A DNA stretch of 64,000 nucleotides from Panax quinquefolius (GCA_020205615.1 CM035167.1:135174568-135238567); one strand, 5' to 3'. Counted from the first letter of the stretch, positions 50,047-62,122 are shown. Notes: generated by a model from the sequence alone, not told the origin. A program made the numbers and translations.

Positions 50047-50888
50047 ACATTGACTCCAACTAGTATTTTTGGGTATCTCTCTGTAATTGAAACCTTGAAT
50101 GAAGCTAATTTTACTGCTTGAAAAGTTTAAGTGAAAATTGTTCTCGGCACTATGGTTTTGGACTATGCACTACGAGTGGATCATCCTGCTCCATTTACAA
50201 CTACTAGCTCAATTGAGCAAAAGGATATTTATGAAAGTGGGAGCGATCCAACTGCATGTCTCTTATGATTATGAAAAACTTTATCACGACAGCTATTCGA
50301 GGAGTCATTCTTGACTTTGAGAATGTTAAAGAGTACTTAACTTCAGTCGAGTAACAATTTAAGGGTTCTTCTAAAACTCATGCAAGTACCCTTATTTTGA
50401 AAATGCTTATTATCAAGTATGATGGGGTTAGTGGGGTGCACGAACACATTATGATGATAAACGACATGGCTTTTAAATTAAAGATGAAGAAAGGCTTAAG
50501 GTTGAAAAACCTAATGTTGTTTATTTGACTACCATTGGATCCTATAAGAAGAAGGCTTATAAAAATGGCAAAGGTTTTAAGAATAAGGATAAACCAATTT
50601 CTACCAAAACAAATAAGGCAAAATTATTCAGGTAACAACTCTGAGACATGTCCTAAATGTCAGTGATATTCAGAAAGAATGCTCTAAATTAAGAGAATGA
50701 CTTAAAAAGAAAGGTATATAGTCCTTCAATTATATAACTTATGAATACTTTCTAATTATGTTCCTTCTAATACATGGTGGCTTAACACAGATGCTATGGT
50801 TCACATTACTAATTCATTGCATGGATTCCTTTCAAAGAAGACACTCCAAAAAAGGAGGAAAGAACCATTAAAGTTGGCAATGGAGAGT
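50047..50888 (+). pseudogene. Ty1/copia gag and start of protease, plus strand
   Basis: Across frames the sequence reads LNEANFTA, LDYALRVDHPAPFTT, SLMIMKNFITTAIRG, FKGSSKTHASTLILKML, VEKPNVVYLTTIGSYKKKAY and, from 50750, a copia protease block TWWL-TDAMVHITNSLHGF (normally LDTGATVH, so the catalytic site is changed), then ERTIKVGNGE. Gag comes before protease, as in copia elements. It is broken off at 50889 by LTR A5. The downstream half of the same element, integrase onward, resumes at 57665. Confidence 0.8.
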
Positions 50889-52534
50889 GTAAGACCCCAA
50901 CTTATTATTAATGAAATTTAATTTTCTCTATTGATTATTTTGAAATAGTAAGGGTTGATTTGATTAATGTGGATAGTTAGGGGTAAAATCGCAAATACTT
51001 CAAAATAAGCAAGTGGTTATAAAATATTCATTGTTGTTTAGGGAATATTCGTTTTGGTCGTGGAATATTAAATGCGCTGTCGGGAATATTAAATGCATGA
51101 CTTCGGTAGCGACCATGTGTGGGGAGCCCATAACTGAAAAGCGATTGGATGAAGAAAACGAAAATATAAGTGGTTTAAAAATAACAGGCGTGGTTATTCA
51201 CAAGTATCTTTGTTAAAATACCCGGTGGTTAAAACACATGTAGCACTTTAGGTATTGCACCAATTATTGATTCTTACGTAAGAAGGCACTTTTTCTCATA
51301 ATGGTTACGATAATTATCTTTTCAAATATTTTATTGAGTTAATAATTCTTTGCGTTGATATTTTATATTCTTTGTTGTTTCAATAATTGTCATTACACGA
51401 TTTTTCATTATCGAAGCAATAATTCATATTATCCGAATAATATTATTAGATAACATTATTGGCAATGTCTAGAAAGTTACATCTCAAGGAGAGGTTTGGT
51501 CACCTAATTGCGCGCCAAGAAGAAGAAATTCTTATTGGAAAGCCCTCTTTCCTGGAAATGCACAGTTGTCAATATTGTGATTACGTAATATTATTTGTGA
51601 ATAATTAATTATTGATTCATATGATGAGGAAAATATTGATTTTATGTGGATATAGATGGAGAAAAATTTTAATGTGACAATTGTTGAAAATTGAAATTTT
51701 ATCTTTTTCGATAAAATAATTCATTTAAATATATTATTATATTTTAATAATATAATAATGGTGATATTTTTACAACGAATGTGGGATATATGAGTATACG
51801 AGGAGGAAGAGTATTTTTGTTGCAATAAATGTTTAAAACATGTTAAACATGTTGGTGGACCCCATTTATTGATTTGAAATTTGATTATAGCACAGTAAAA
51901 TCGCCTGTTTGTGGATTTCTTTATCAATTTTATTTGGAATTTGGAAAAACTTTTTTCTGCAAAGTTGTAGAGAATTGAATTTCCTATAAAAACACGCGAG
52001 ATTCGAATTTTCTGATGAAAGGGCTATTTATTATGAATTATTAAAGTTCCAAATAATTAAATTTTGGGAGGTTTAGGTTATTATTTTGGAGAAAAACGTT
52101 TTTTGCAACTAAGTTGGCCTCACATGTGATTCAAATGGGTTGAGATCAGTTGTCTAAGGTGGGCTAAAGAAAATGTGAAAAATATATTAATATTATATTC
52201 AATTTTCTGCTTTGGTGTTCTAAGCATTTTCCTATAAATAGGGTGCTTAGGTTAGAAATGAAAAACACACCAGAAATTGAAGTTTCTCTCTATTTCTCTC
52301 TCGATATATTGAGCGTATTATTGTGAGTATACTTTGAGTATTGTTAGATCAGTTGCAAGTTCAAAGACTATAACTATACAGGTATTCCAAAAAAAAGTAC
52401 TAATCTTTCGAGGTAAGGGATGTTATTTTCTTCTCAAATGATATTATTTCTTCAATATCATTATCCCGAAATATTGGTTGGAACTTTTATCAAATTTGGA
52501 ACTTTTTATGTCTGGGGTTACTATTCACAAGTTA
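50889..52534 (+). mobile_element. Truncated family A LTR (A5)
   Basis: It begins TGTAAGACCCC and is collinear with the other A LTRs, including a TATA box at 52232-52241. It breaks off at TTACTATTCACAAGTTAC, the first unit of the 14-bp array. No stem-loops or GGCGTCACA end are present. The next base belongs to a minus-strand copia gag. It is preceded by copia protease sequence and not by a polypurine tract, so it is not the 3' LTR of A4. Confidence 0.88.
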
Positions 52535-53129
52535 CTTATTGCGGTGGAAGCAAACTCCTTTCTTTATCCGTGTATCGATTTTGTTCTTATTATCCTTTGT
52601 TTTTGCCTTTCTATTTACCTTCTTTGAATCGTTCTTCTTTTTGAAAGATCCTTTGGCCCTACCAAGAAAGACTTGGTCTTTCTTGGTTGAAAGTGACTCT
52701 CAACATTTTTCAACATGTTAAGCAAATCGGTGGTATGATATCTAGCTTGTTCATATAGAAAAATTCACAACAATTAATGAAAGGAGTCCTGGGAGTGAGT
52801 CTGCAAGATCAAATCTTGGCTCAACTCTCCATCCATAACAAAACCAGGTTGTCTAATTGATCAATCAAATTGATTATGTTAAGAACTTTTTATACTGTAT
52901 CTATATAGTGCCATTGGCCATTCTAGATCGAAAGAGCTCCTTAGATATCCGATATCTATCATCCTACTTTCCTCACCATCAACTACTTGATGTGCGGAAT
53001 ATAGTAAAACATCCATAGTTTCATGTTGACACCAAAGCTTGTTACTCATAGATGCGAGCATGATGTATTGAGCCAATGTGCATCATCTTGCCACTTTCTA
53101 AAAGTAGCAATGTCTTCCTCGAGAGGCAT
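52535..53129 (-). pseudogene. Ty1/copia gag, minus strand
   Basis: From the ATG at 53129 the frames give MPLEEDIATFRKWQDDAH, then AQYIMLASMSNKLWCQHETM and, further on, FVMDGELSQDLIL-like, DLLNMLKNVESHFQPRKTKS and a Lys-rich linker ending KKGVCFHRNK. The last is the start of a copia zinc knuckle in which CFHC reads CFHR. This is the UBN2-type gag of Ty1/copia. The knuckle is cut by the A5 LTR break. Several stops are present. Confidence 0.8.
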
Positions 53130-53483
53130 TGTCTACAACCATTGCGAGGATAGGCGTATTAAGGACATAAGATAGCTTTTCAACTATGAGAACTATTCTC
53201 AAATTCCTTAACCAATCAGTTTAATTGATGCGTTAATTTAGCATCTAATATGCTTCGCAGTGATAGTAATTTTAGACATTGTAAAATTACGTAAATGAAT
53301 TTGTGTATTAACAACATTTTAACATACATTCTTTTATTAATTACCAAAATAAATTAGGTCTTGTTTTAAATTGGTATCTCCACTATTTTCTTCAAACTAT
53401 ATTACCTCACTTATATAGTTCTAAGCAAAATCTAATTAAAGATTTGCTAGTGAGAATAAGGATCCCATTTCAAATGTATATAG

Positions 53484-53778
53484 CCTTGTGGTGACACAAC
53501 AAACTATATATAAATAAATAGGTAGACAACTTTTTGTCAATTACATCAACTATCAACTCCTTGTATTTTGCCTCTTAGATTATTTTGATCAGTGGTGGCA
53601 CATCCGAGATCAAAATTATCCAAGTTAAGTCCGACCTAGCACTCCATATATTCAAAAAGAAAAATATCATCCTTGTGGTGACACAACAAAACAATATTGT
53701 TCAATTTTCTTTATAAGCATCAAATGTGATAAATTAACATCTTAAATACTTAATACTTGCCTTGTGGTGACACAACAA
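53484..53778. repeat. Three 19-bp repeats flanked by pairing arms
   Basis: CCTTGTGGTGACACAACAA occurs at 53484, 53671 and 53760. It holds the inner hairpin TTGTG and CACAA. The outer arms differ: TATATAG with CTATATA, AATAT with ATATT, and TTAATA with TATTAA. Confidence 0.85.
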
Positions 53779-54539
53779 ACTCATATTAAATATTTAATAC
53801 TCTATTAATTTTATCATGCTAGAAAGCGACGTTCGATATTCCAAATATCTTTGAGCGCTTAGGACTTAATATAAAATTGAGGGGTTTGTTATTAATTTGT
53901 CTCATCTTGTTTAGCGGCGCATGCATATATATATATAAAATCGCGTCATATTAATTGACATGCGAGCATGTTTGCATAATATATAATATATATAGTATAA
54001 GCATGCACATATAGAATACTATATTCTACCCGGATTGATTATGGACTTTTATTCTAGTTTGGTTCACTAGAGCCACCAAGTGAACCAAAAGGTCAAACCC
54101 TAGGGTGCAAGAAATAATATTTAAATATAACTATTACATTTAAACACAGGCTCCATAACAACTGGGGTCTTCACGCCTTCCTTGCTCCTTTGATCTCTAA
54201 TTCTTCAAAATAATTCTAAATATTCCTATTACAAAACTATTTAAAATAAATAGAAACCTTGATCGTGATCGAGGGAAATACATAGGAGGAGATAGAATTT
54301 ACATTTAGAAAAATTAGAGAAGGCGAGGCACTGTGACCCATTTAATAAAACTCATACATTCAATACATCAACTAAAATAAAATCCAATCATATTGGTTAA
54401 TAGTCCATAATCAATCCCATTTATTATCATACACATCACCATATGCATCAATAAATAACATTCATCTCATGAATAATAAATATTTAATATATATATTGAT
54501 ATCATTTAATGGGCAAATTTAGTTAGTATAAAATCTAAT

Positions 54540-55170
54540 TTTGAATCAAAATAAACTCCTTTATTTTAATCCAAGTTTAAATTAAAATAAAACTATTTTA
54601 TTTTAATTTATCCAATTTTGAATAAAATAAACTATTTTATTTTAATCAAAATCTTTAATCAAAATAAACTCCTTTATTTTAATTAATTATGGAATCCAAT
54701 TCCATGTAAAAAAAAATATTAAAGGAAACACGGATATTCTTTTCCTATTCACAAATAAACTCATTTATTTTGAATAATATGAAATCTTATTTCATATTTA
54801 AATAAACTCTTTTATTTAAGGAAACATGATTTTCTTTCCTATTCACAAATAAACTCTTTTTATTTTGAATAATATGAAATCTATTTCATATCTAAATAAA
54901 CTCCTTTATTTAAGGAAAGATCAATTTCAACTCCAATTAGTTATCATGGAATCCAATTCCAACTCTAATTAGTTAGCATGAAATTCTAATTTTAAAATTA
55001 AAATAAATCTTTTATTTTAATATTAAAATAAACATTTTATTTTAAGATTAAAATAAACCCTTTTTTATTTTAATTATAAAATTATTAAAATTAAAATAAA
55101 ACTTTATATTTTAATATTAAAATAAACCTTTTATTTTAAAATTAAAATAAACTTTTATTTTAATTATATA
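54540..55170. repeat. Array of AAATAAA/TTTATTT hairpins
   Basis: More than ten units such as AAAATAAACTCCTTTATTTT (54548-54567 and 54661-54680) and TAAATAAACTCCTTTATTTA (54893-54912) are spread over 600 bases, with loops of four to six bases. Confidence 0.8.
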
Positions 55171-55851
55171 ATAATTAAGAATAATATATATATATATATA
55201 TAACTATTATATATATATATATAAAAAAGCAATATATATATTACATATATATATATTCGCTTTTATTTGCCAAAAAATACCTTTTGTTTAAAAAAAATAA
55301 AGTTGCATTGCCATGCCTTGAAAACCGTATGCGAGCCATATATATATATAATCATTATATAATCATTGGATAATCATTAGTCATCATTAGATTATCATGT
55401 TCATGCAATGATTGTTAATATTTATTACATCCTCGATTTAAAGTAAATGATTAAAAAAATACAATTTGTCATCTCGATTTCAGTCAATCGGCATAAAAGC
55501 CTGGATTTGGCATACCAATCATTAATCAATCATGCCTTTTGTTTTCGGATGCCTTGAATTCCGTGCATGCGTTCAAGTCCACAATTATCGATGAATCATC
55601 GCATGATTAGCCATAATTTCAGCATACTCTCGATTTCCGTGTACTGTGGTCTTGAATTCAAATCGTCTTATGTAATGTAAAATACTTGGAAAAACAAAAA
55701 AAGCGGCACCTTTTTTTTATTTTTTTTTTTTTTTTATTTTAAATTTTATCAACAAAATATGCCCAATTAAATTGTTAAACACATATCAATTATATAAATT
55801 AAAATAATTAATAATTCGCATAAAGGTTTGGCTCGATGCCACCGTTAGGTT

Positions 55852-57664
55852 TGTAATATTCATAACGCAATCAAATTGCATAAATTTAAGCGAGCGAGAT
55901 AAAATCGAGTTTAAAATAAAATTACAAACCATATACGGATCATCCTTTATGCACAATTATTAATTAAGCGAAAAGATAAAGAATAAAATCATACCCTTGA
56001 AGATCGAGCTTCCTCGTGTACAAGTTCACCTCCAAATCCTTTCGCTTCAATCTTGAATCCACCGGGTTTGGTTCCTTCCTTTTGATCAACGTTAGCCACC
56101 CAAATGTTTGGCCTCTGGGGGTGATCCACCAGGAAGAAGAAAATTCAAGAAGATGGGTATTTGGCTCGAACCCTAGTTTTCTATCTCTATAGAAAGGTGT
56201 GTACTCTCCCGATAAATTGGAATTATTACGTATGTTGAAAAATCAACAACCCATCACACCCATAATAAGACTCCTCTTATTTATAGATGTGGGCAACCCA
56301 CCTTAACAATTAAGGAATTGGGTTTTAATTAATTAATTCTTTTAATTAATTAAGCTCCCTAATCTTATTAGGGATAATTAATTAAACTCTTTTAACTAAT
56401 TTTCCTTCCTAATCCAATTAGGAATAAATGAGAGTACTTATATTAAATTAATTCCTAAACTCTTTAGAAATTAAAATAATAATAATTGTAATAATATTAA
56501 TAAGACTCCTCTTATTAATTTATATTTAATATTTCTAAAATATTAAATAATAAATATTAAGCTATTTAATTTATTCTATCACCATAGATTAAATTAAATA
56601 TACTTAACATATTATTACGATTATGCCATTTACTTCTTAAATAATTATTCTTCCTTTTATGGTGTGACCCTTTGGGTTCTCCATATTAAACCTAATATGA
56701 ATAAATCAATTAGAACAATTCTAATCTTATTTAAATAAATAAATTAAACAATTAATTTATTTAAATAATATTTATTCTACATAAGGGATAAGCCTCCCTA
56801 GCGATCAACGACTTTCCGGATAATATAGATTTCAACATTAATCATTAAAGAACCTTTGAGTAAATAGTTACCGTCTGATTCATCCTTCCACCATCTGATG
56901 TCCCGATTAAATATAAGGCATGGAATTCTTTATCAAGTCTTATTTTATTTAATTATATGTATTTTCGACTCTTAAATGCATGAACTCAAATAATGCAAAT
57001 TAGAAACTCCTTTCTAATTTCATTACGCCTTAACTAAGGACTCTTTGGGTTGTCATTTATCGAATCACATAGGACATTTCTCTTCTTTTATTAGAAGTGG
57101 TAGATTCTTTATTGATCATACATTATCTCCATGTACTGACTTATTATACCCAAGCATACCCTTTGATATACCCTAAGGTCTTAAGGAATAAGTCAAAGTA
57201 TAACTCATCATACACAAGATACTTATGATGATCTCAAGTCCAAGGATCACTTGTCTTACTATCACTACTGAATTCCTATTGACAGCAAATAAAACTCCAT
57301 TAGGTATTCCTTAGCGAGCCACGTTCGATGAACTTATTCTCTAATAAGCACCTACATACTTGCTTTAGTGTCTCCACACAAATGATCATGAGATCAATCA
57401 TCCTCATCCAATGAGCAAGCAACGTATGTACCAATCTATCCGGGATTCACTAATCCCCAATTTAGTAATCCAATGATTGGGAACTATTTTAGTTTTAAGC
57501 TTTCAAAGAATTTAGATCTCATTAGAATGATCATCATCATTATTCTAAAAGCATTGCTTAAAACTATGGGTTTATCACATATTATAAAACAAAGTCATCA
57601 TGTAGATAATTAAAGCCTTTAATACATTAATACTTTTTATTAATAAATGAATAAGATTGTTACA
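55852..57664 (-). mobile_element. LTR of the minus-strand copia element (1.8 kb)
   Basis: Minus-strand reading starts TGTAACAATC at 57664 and ends ATATTACA at 55852. A TATA box CTATAAATAAG lies on the minus strand at 56287-56277, followed by a long GC-richer leader. It is inserted in the integrase of the plus-strand copia element. The other LTR is missing, because the element is broken at 52535. The inner edge is less certain than the outer one. Confidence 0.7.
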
Positions 57665-58011
57665 AAGTATATGCTTTATCATCAAACATGATTGGCTTGT
57701 ATGCATACTACTTTCACGAGGCATTAAAGACATCTGTTCATATTTTAAATCGGGTTCCTAGCAAATCTGTCCCTAACACTCCTTATAAAATTTGGACAGG
57801 TAGGAAACCTAGTTTAAAATACTTACGGGTGTGGGGCTGTCCAGCCGAGGCTAAGATTTTTAATCCACAAATAAAGAAACTTGATTATAAAACCATTGGT
57901 TGCCATTTCATTAGATATCCTGAGAGATCTAAGGGCTTTCGATTTTATTATCCCTCGCATACCACTAGAATTGTTGAGGCTAGGCATGCAGAGTTTTTTA
58001 GAGAATGGTGA
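57665..58011 (+). pseudogene. Ty1/copia integrase, C-terminal half
   Basis: The frame reads ALKTSVHILNRVPSKSVPNT, PYKIWTGRKPSLKYLRVWGC, EAKIFNPQIKKLDYKT and RSKGFRFYYPSHTTRIVEAR. These are the end of the copia integrase core and the GKxGY-like C-terminal region, which comes before RT, as expected for copia. The catalytic core upstream is missing, replaced by the minus-strand copia LTR. The frame ends at 58011 and pol continues in another frame. Confidence 0.9.
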
Positions 58012-59056
58012 TTTAAGTGGGAGTGGTGAGCTTAGAAAAATTGATTTTGAAGAAAACATGTTTTATGTTTCTAATCCTGTAATTCAAGAGGGTGAGGCAC
58101 AACAACCTCATATTAAGGCGAATGATGGCCCCGAGATAGCTGAGCCACCACCTAATGTTGAACCCCGCATTATTGAAAATCATATTCCTAAAATTGTGCA
58201 GCCTTTACGTAAGTCCGAAAGACCTAGAAAGCCTATTAATTTTGATGATTTTATAACCTATCTTAATGAGATTGACTATGATTCAAGTAAGATTAATGAT
58301 TCTATCTCCTATAAAGATGCCATTACGAGTGCTCAATCAACTCAATGGCTTAAAGCCATGAATGATGAGTTGAAATCAATGGAGCTTAATAACGTTTGGG
58401 ATCTTGAGGAATTACCAAAAGGTTTTAAACTTGTTGGTTACAAGTGGGTCTATAAGACCAAATTAGATCCTAAAGGGAACGTTGAAAGGAATAAAGCTAG
58501 ATTGGTTGCTAAGGGTTCACTCAAAATTAGGAAGGTGTGGATTATAATGAAAATTTCTCTCCAGTATCTAGGAAAGATTCATATAGAATATTCATGGATT
58601 TAGTAGCTCATTATGATTTAGAGTTACATCAGATGGATGTTAAAACTGCATTCCTTAATGGTAACTTGCATGAGAATGTCTATATGGCATAACCAGAAGT
58701 TTTTTGGTTAAAGGCAAGGAACATATGGTATGTAGACTTAAGAAGTCCATATATAGGTTAAAACAGGCTTCTCGACAATGGTATCTTAAGTTTCACGAGG
58801 TGTTGAGTAATTTTGATTTTAAGAAGAAAAAAAAATAGTGGATCAATGTATATATATACTTGAAGGTCAGTGGGAGTAAATTTGTTATTCTTGTTTTGTA
58901 TGTTGATTATATACTACTTGCAAGTAATAACTTAGACATGTTGCATGAGACCAAACGTTTTTTTTTTCTGGAAATTTTGATATGAAGGATCTCGGTGAAA
59001 CCTCTTATGTTATAGGTATTGAAATTCATCGAGATAAGTCTCATGGGATATTATAA
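57990..59056 (+). pseudogene. Ty1/copia reverse transcriptase
   Basis: The open frame to 58603 carries the linker PLRKSERPRKPINF and the RT start: WLKAMNDELKSMELNNVWDL, KLVGYKWVYKTKLDPKGNVE and RNKARLVAKG. After a frameshift the palm follows: FSPVSRKDSYRIFM, LELHQMDVKTAFLNG, NVYMA, RLKKSIYRLKQASRQWYLKF and FVILVLYVDYILLASNNL. The catalytic YVDD box reads YVDY, so the second metal-binding aspartate is lost. A stop also cuts the block after NVYMA. The RT cannot be active. Confidence 0.93.
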
Positions 59057-59882
59057 TTGTCCCAAAGAGCTTATATTGACAAAGTTCTTAACAAATATAA
59101 CATGCAAAATTGCTCCCCTACTATTGCCCCTGTTGTTAAGGGTGACAAATTTGGCTATTATCAATGTCCTAAGAATCAACCTGAACGTGAAAAAATGAAT
59201 CTTATTCCCTATGCTTCTGTGGTTGGGAGTCTTATGTATGCTCAAGTTCGTACACGTCCAGATATAGCGTATGTAACTGGCATGCTTGACGTTACCAGTC
59301 AAATCCAAGTTTGGAACATTAAAAAGCAGCCAAAAGGTTTTACGTTATTTACAGGGTATTAAGGATATTATGCTTACATTTAGAAAAACAGATAACCTTG
59401 AAATTGTTGGTTATTCTGATTCTGATTTTGCTAAGTGTAAAGACGAAAAGAAATCTACATTAGGGTACATCTTTATGCTTTAAGGAGGCCCTATTTCGTG
59501 GAAAACTCATAAGTAGGAGTTAACTACCACTTCCACGATGATAGCAGAATATGTGGCTTGTTATCATGCTACTTGTCACGCCTTATTATTAAGGAATCTT
59601 ATTTCAGGACTTAAGGTTGTAGATTCCATTTCAAGGCCATTGAAAGTATTTTATGATAATGATTCTGCTGTTAGTTTTTCCAACATCACCATTTCGAGTG
59701 GTGCTGAACTATACCTCGACACTAAGTACTTATTTGTCAGGGAAAGAATTGAAGATCAAAACGTTGTCATTAAATATATTAGTACGCATGATATGTTAGC
59801 GGATCCACTTACGAAAGGTTTACCACCCAAGCTCTATTTAGAGCATGTTGCCGGCATGGGTTTAACTGGTAGTCTTAATTAG
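59057..59882 (+). pseudogene. Ty1/copia RT end and RNase H
   Basis: The frame 59057-59362 gives SQRAYIDKVLNKYNMQNCSP, PYASVVGSLMYAQVRTRPDI and AYVTGML. A frameshift leads to LEIVGYSDSDFAKCKDEKKS and STLGYIF, then a stop. The frame 59538-59882 gives MIAEYVACYHATCHALLLRN, FYDNDSAVSFS and HDMLADPLTKGLPPKLY. The four acidic residues of the copia RNase H (in SDSDF, AEYVA, DNDSA and ADPLT) are all visible. The final stop lies at 59880, about 395 bases before the 3' LTR. Confidence 0.93.
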
Positions 59883-60261
59883 TAAGTTATTATGATATAA
59901 GACAACAATTTTGAGCTCGTTGTTTTGAACTTCACATTATGTTTATAGTTTGATATTCTCTTTATTGTGCACACTTGAGAACTTGTGAGCAAACAGTACA
60001 GTTATGTTTTGGACCATATGAATGAGTTTAATCTATTACCACTTATGTAAACTCTATTCATACTTGTTATGCTTAATGTTAATCTTTGTTTTAATAAAAG
60101 TACTAATTGTGTAACTAATGGGGATCTTGTGTTAATAGTAACACAAAGATTGTATTAATTCGCATTGGTATTTTTATTTGAACAGGATGTAGACATTAAA
60201 TTAATACTTGGCCAAATTAATGATTGTAAGCGTTATGTTTTGTATATAAATAGTACTTCGG

Positions 60262-60274
60262 CCAAGTGGGAGAA
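60262..60274 (+). other. Polypurine tract of the copia element
   Basis: AAGTGGGAGAA directly precedes the TG of the 3' LTR; it is the typical copia plus-strand primer. Confidence 0.85.
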
Positions 60275-60658
60275 TGTTAGAATATTTTATTCCTTATGTG
60301 GCCTTTACTATTTATGTAATTATTGGGCTTACATATTGTATTAATTTAATAACTTTATTTATGGGTTTGGTAATTAATTATGTGGCCTATCAATAATATT
60401 CTTAATAGTATTTGGCATAATGGGCCCTAGGGTTTCATAATCTTGATGGACGATTTTGACCCTTAGCTATTCTATAAATAAAATCGTTAGGGTTTGATCC
60501 CAGTTGTCGTCTCAAGAATTTTATACACGCCTATACATCCATCCTAAGATTGAGAGAAGCAATTGAAGACCTTCACCCTTAAACGCAGCGGAAGCGTTAT
60601 GATTATTGATTTTATTTTATTCTATGCAATAACATGTTCCTGTATAATTTATTCAACA
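60275..60658 (+). repeat. 3' LTR of the plus-strand copia element (384 bp)
   Basis: It begins TGTTAGAATATTTT and ends TTATTCAACA. A TATA box TCTATAAATA is at 60471-60480. The matching 5' LTR is not found in the window. Confidence 0.85.
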
Positions 60659-60840
60659 GGAGATGCACAACTGTGCAGACTCTTAAATGTATACAGTTTA
60701 CGATCGTAAAGTTAAAGTCATTTTTACGATCATATAATAGTTACACTACAATTTGAGGATTCAATCTACGTTTCTACAGCTACGATCGTAGAGTGACTAC
60801 TGTGTAAATTTGGAACTTACATAGCTTTGCACTTCTATTT

Positions 60841-60843
<3 letters not shown>

Positions 60844-60893
<50 letters not shown>
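60844..60893. repeat. (TA)n microsatellite
   Basis: About 24 TA units. Confidence 0.95.
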
Positions 60894-60897
<4 letters not shown>

Positions 60898-60950
60898 GTA
60901 TACTAGCTCTTTCCTCTTTGTCTCTACTAGTCAATTTCGGCAAGTCTTGT

Positions 60951-61273
60951 ATATTAGATGATCTTGTTTAATGAGAGTTGTAAAGTTGTTTCTCCTTGGG
61001 CCTTTGTAAACATTCATAGAGTTCTGTGACCTAGGATAGAACAAGAAATCTCTTTTTTTTTAACTGAAAAAAAAATTGCAATATTATAAATGCGGTGCGT
61101 TTATGTGGATGCATATTAGATGATCTTGTTTAATGAGAGTTGTAACGTTGTTTCTCCTTGGGCCTTTGTAAACATTCATAGAGTTCTGTGGCCTAGGATA
61201 GAACAAGAAATCTCTTCTTTTTTTTAACTGAAAAAAAATTGCAATATTATAAATGCCGTGCGGTTATGTGGAT
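60951..61273. repeat. Tandem duplication of a 162-bp unit
   Basis: ATATTAGATGATCTTG starts at 60951 and again at 61113. The two copies share GTTTCTCCTTGGGCCTTTGT, TAGAACAAGAAATCTCTT and AATATTATAAATGC and differ at few sites. It lies about 360 bases beyond the stop of the lipid-transfer gene. No coding sequence is seen. Confidence 0.9.
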
Positions 61274-61628
61274 ACGGATTATAAATTAAGCGGCCATTAA
61301 AGAATTTCAAAATTTCTAAGGATGCTCTCATTTGAACAGGTTGAATTGATGAGTTTGGTTTGCATATCTTGAGGTTGTTCTCCTTGAGGCTTTAAAACAT
61401 ACTGAATCCACACACAAACAATGAACTGTCAAATAACTAGCAACTATAGTATTTAAAGTCCAAACACAATTAACAACCAAAAATTTATTGATCTCACAAG
61501 TCTGGATATGACAGTAAAGTCATTAGCTGGATGAACAAGCTACACTTACGACACTAGCACACGGAAACGTCTTACAATGACAAAGCCACAAAGTTGCATC
61601 ATTACAATATTACTAGTAGTCGTCTCTT

Positions 61629-62062
61629 TTAAGGCAATGTGTAAGCTGCAAAACGAAATCAAAAACTTTTAGGCTTAAAAAATGAAGAAGGGTGACCTAG
61701 TAGTAAGATAAATACAACAAGATCGAGAAGTTACCTCCACATTTGTAACCAATAGGACGATCAGCAAGGTTGCAGCGTTTAGGAATGGTTACAGCAACCT
61801 CTGGCTTGACTCCAGAACTCTTGGCAGTGTTAGAAAGCATAACAGCACAGAGGCAACTTGGTTTCTGTCCCATTTTCTTCACCTGCAGACAGCAACTGCT
61901 GGAAGGTGTAGCATCTTCATCTTGTCCTGCAGATGCACAAGGAGCCAATTTGAAAGCCTCCATATCCGGAGAATTTCTTCCACATTCATGAGCACCTTCT
62001 GCTCCATTCAATCCTGCAATTCCCAAAACCACAAGAAATCCCAAAATACAAATGTACTTCAT
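61629..62062 (-). CDS. DIR1-like non-specific lipid-transfer protein
   Basis: Exon 1 is 62062-61735, the intron is 61734-61646 (GT at its 5' end, AG at its 3' end; TTTTGCAG acceptor) and exon 2 is 61645-61629. Splicing gives 114 residues and replaces a run-on after KCGG with the ending CGAYTLP. Residues 1-23 form a signal peptide (MKYICILGFLVVLGIAGLNG). The mature part has the eight-cysteine pattern at 27, 42, 57, 58, 70, 72, 97 and 108: C, C, CC, CLC, C, C. Such small secreted proteins bind lipids in a tunnel held by four disulfides. The phrase ECGRNSPDMEAFKLAPC is typical of the DIR1-like group. An upstream ATG at 62176 is unlikely, since the signal peptide starts at 62062. Confidence 0.95.
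61646..61734 (-). other. Intron of the lipid-transfer gene
   Basis: 89 bp, phase 1, from GTAACTTCTC to TTTTGCAG on the minus strand. Its position six codons before the stop is common in this group. Confidence 0.9.
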
Positions 62063-62111
62063 TTGAGCTTCCTTTTTTTTATGCAGTGTGTTTACACTAG
62101 CAACTCCATGG

Positions 62112-62122
62112 AATTTATACTG
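62112..62122 (-). promoter_or_regulatory. Probable TATA box of the lipid-transfer gene
   Basis: Minus-strand CAGTATAAATT lies about 50 bases upstream of the ATG, which would give a 5' UTR of about 20-25 bases. Confidence 0.5.

Larger units (their letters stand above)
53130..55851 (-). mobile_element. Leader region of the minus-strand copia element
   Basis: Between the copia LTR and its gag lie about 2.7 kb with no coding sequence. On the minus strand a primer-binding-like TGGCATCGAGCC is at 55841-55830, about ten bases from the LTR end. The stretch holds three copies of CCTTGTGGTGACACAACAA (plus strand 53484, 53671 and 53760), an array of AAATAAA/TTTATTT hairpins (54540-55170) and TA runs at 55187-55260. 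Such a long leader is unusual for a copia element. Confidence 0.6.

Noticed and set aside
44088..52534. A4 and A5 as the two LTRs of one complete element
   Set aside because: A5 is preceded by copia protease sequence and not by a polypurine tract, and the gap contains a MITE, a microsatellite and a copia leader. They are separate insertions.
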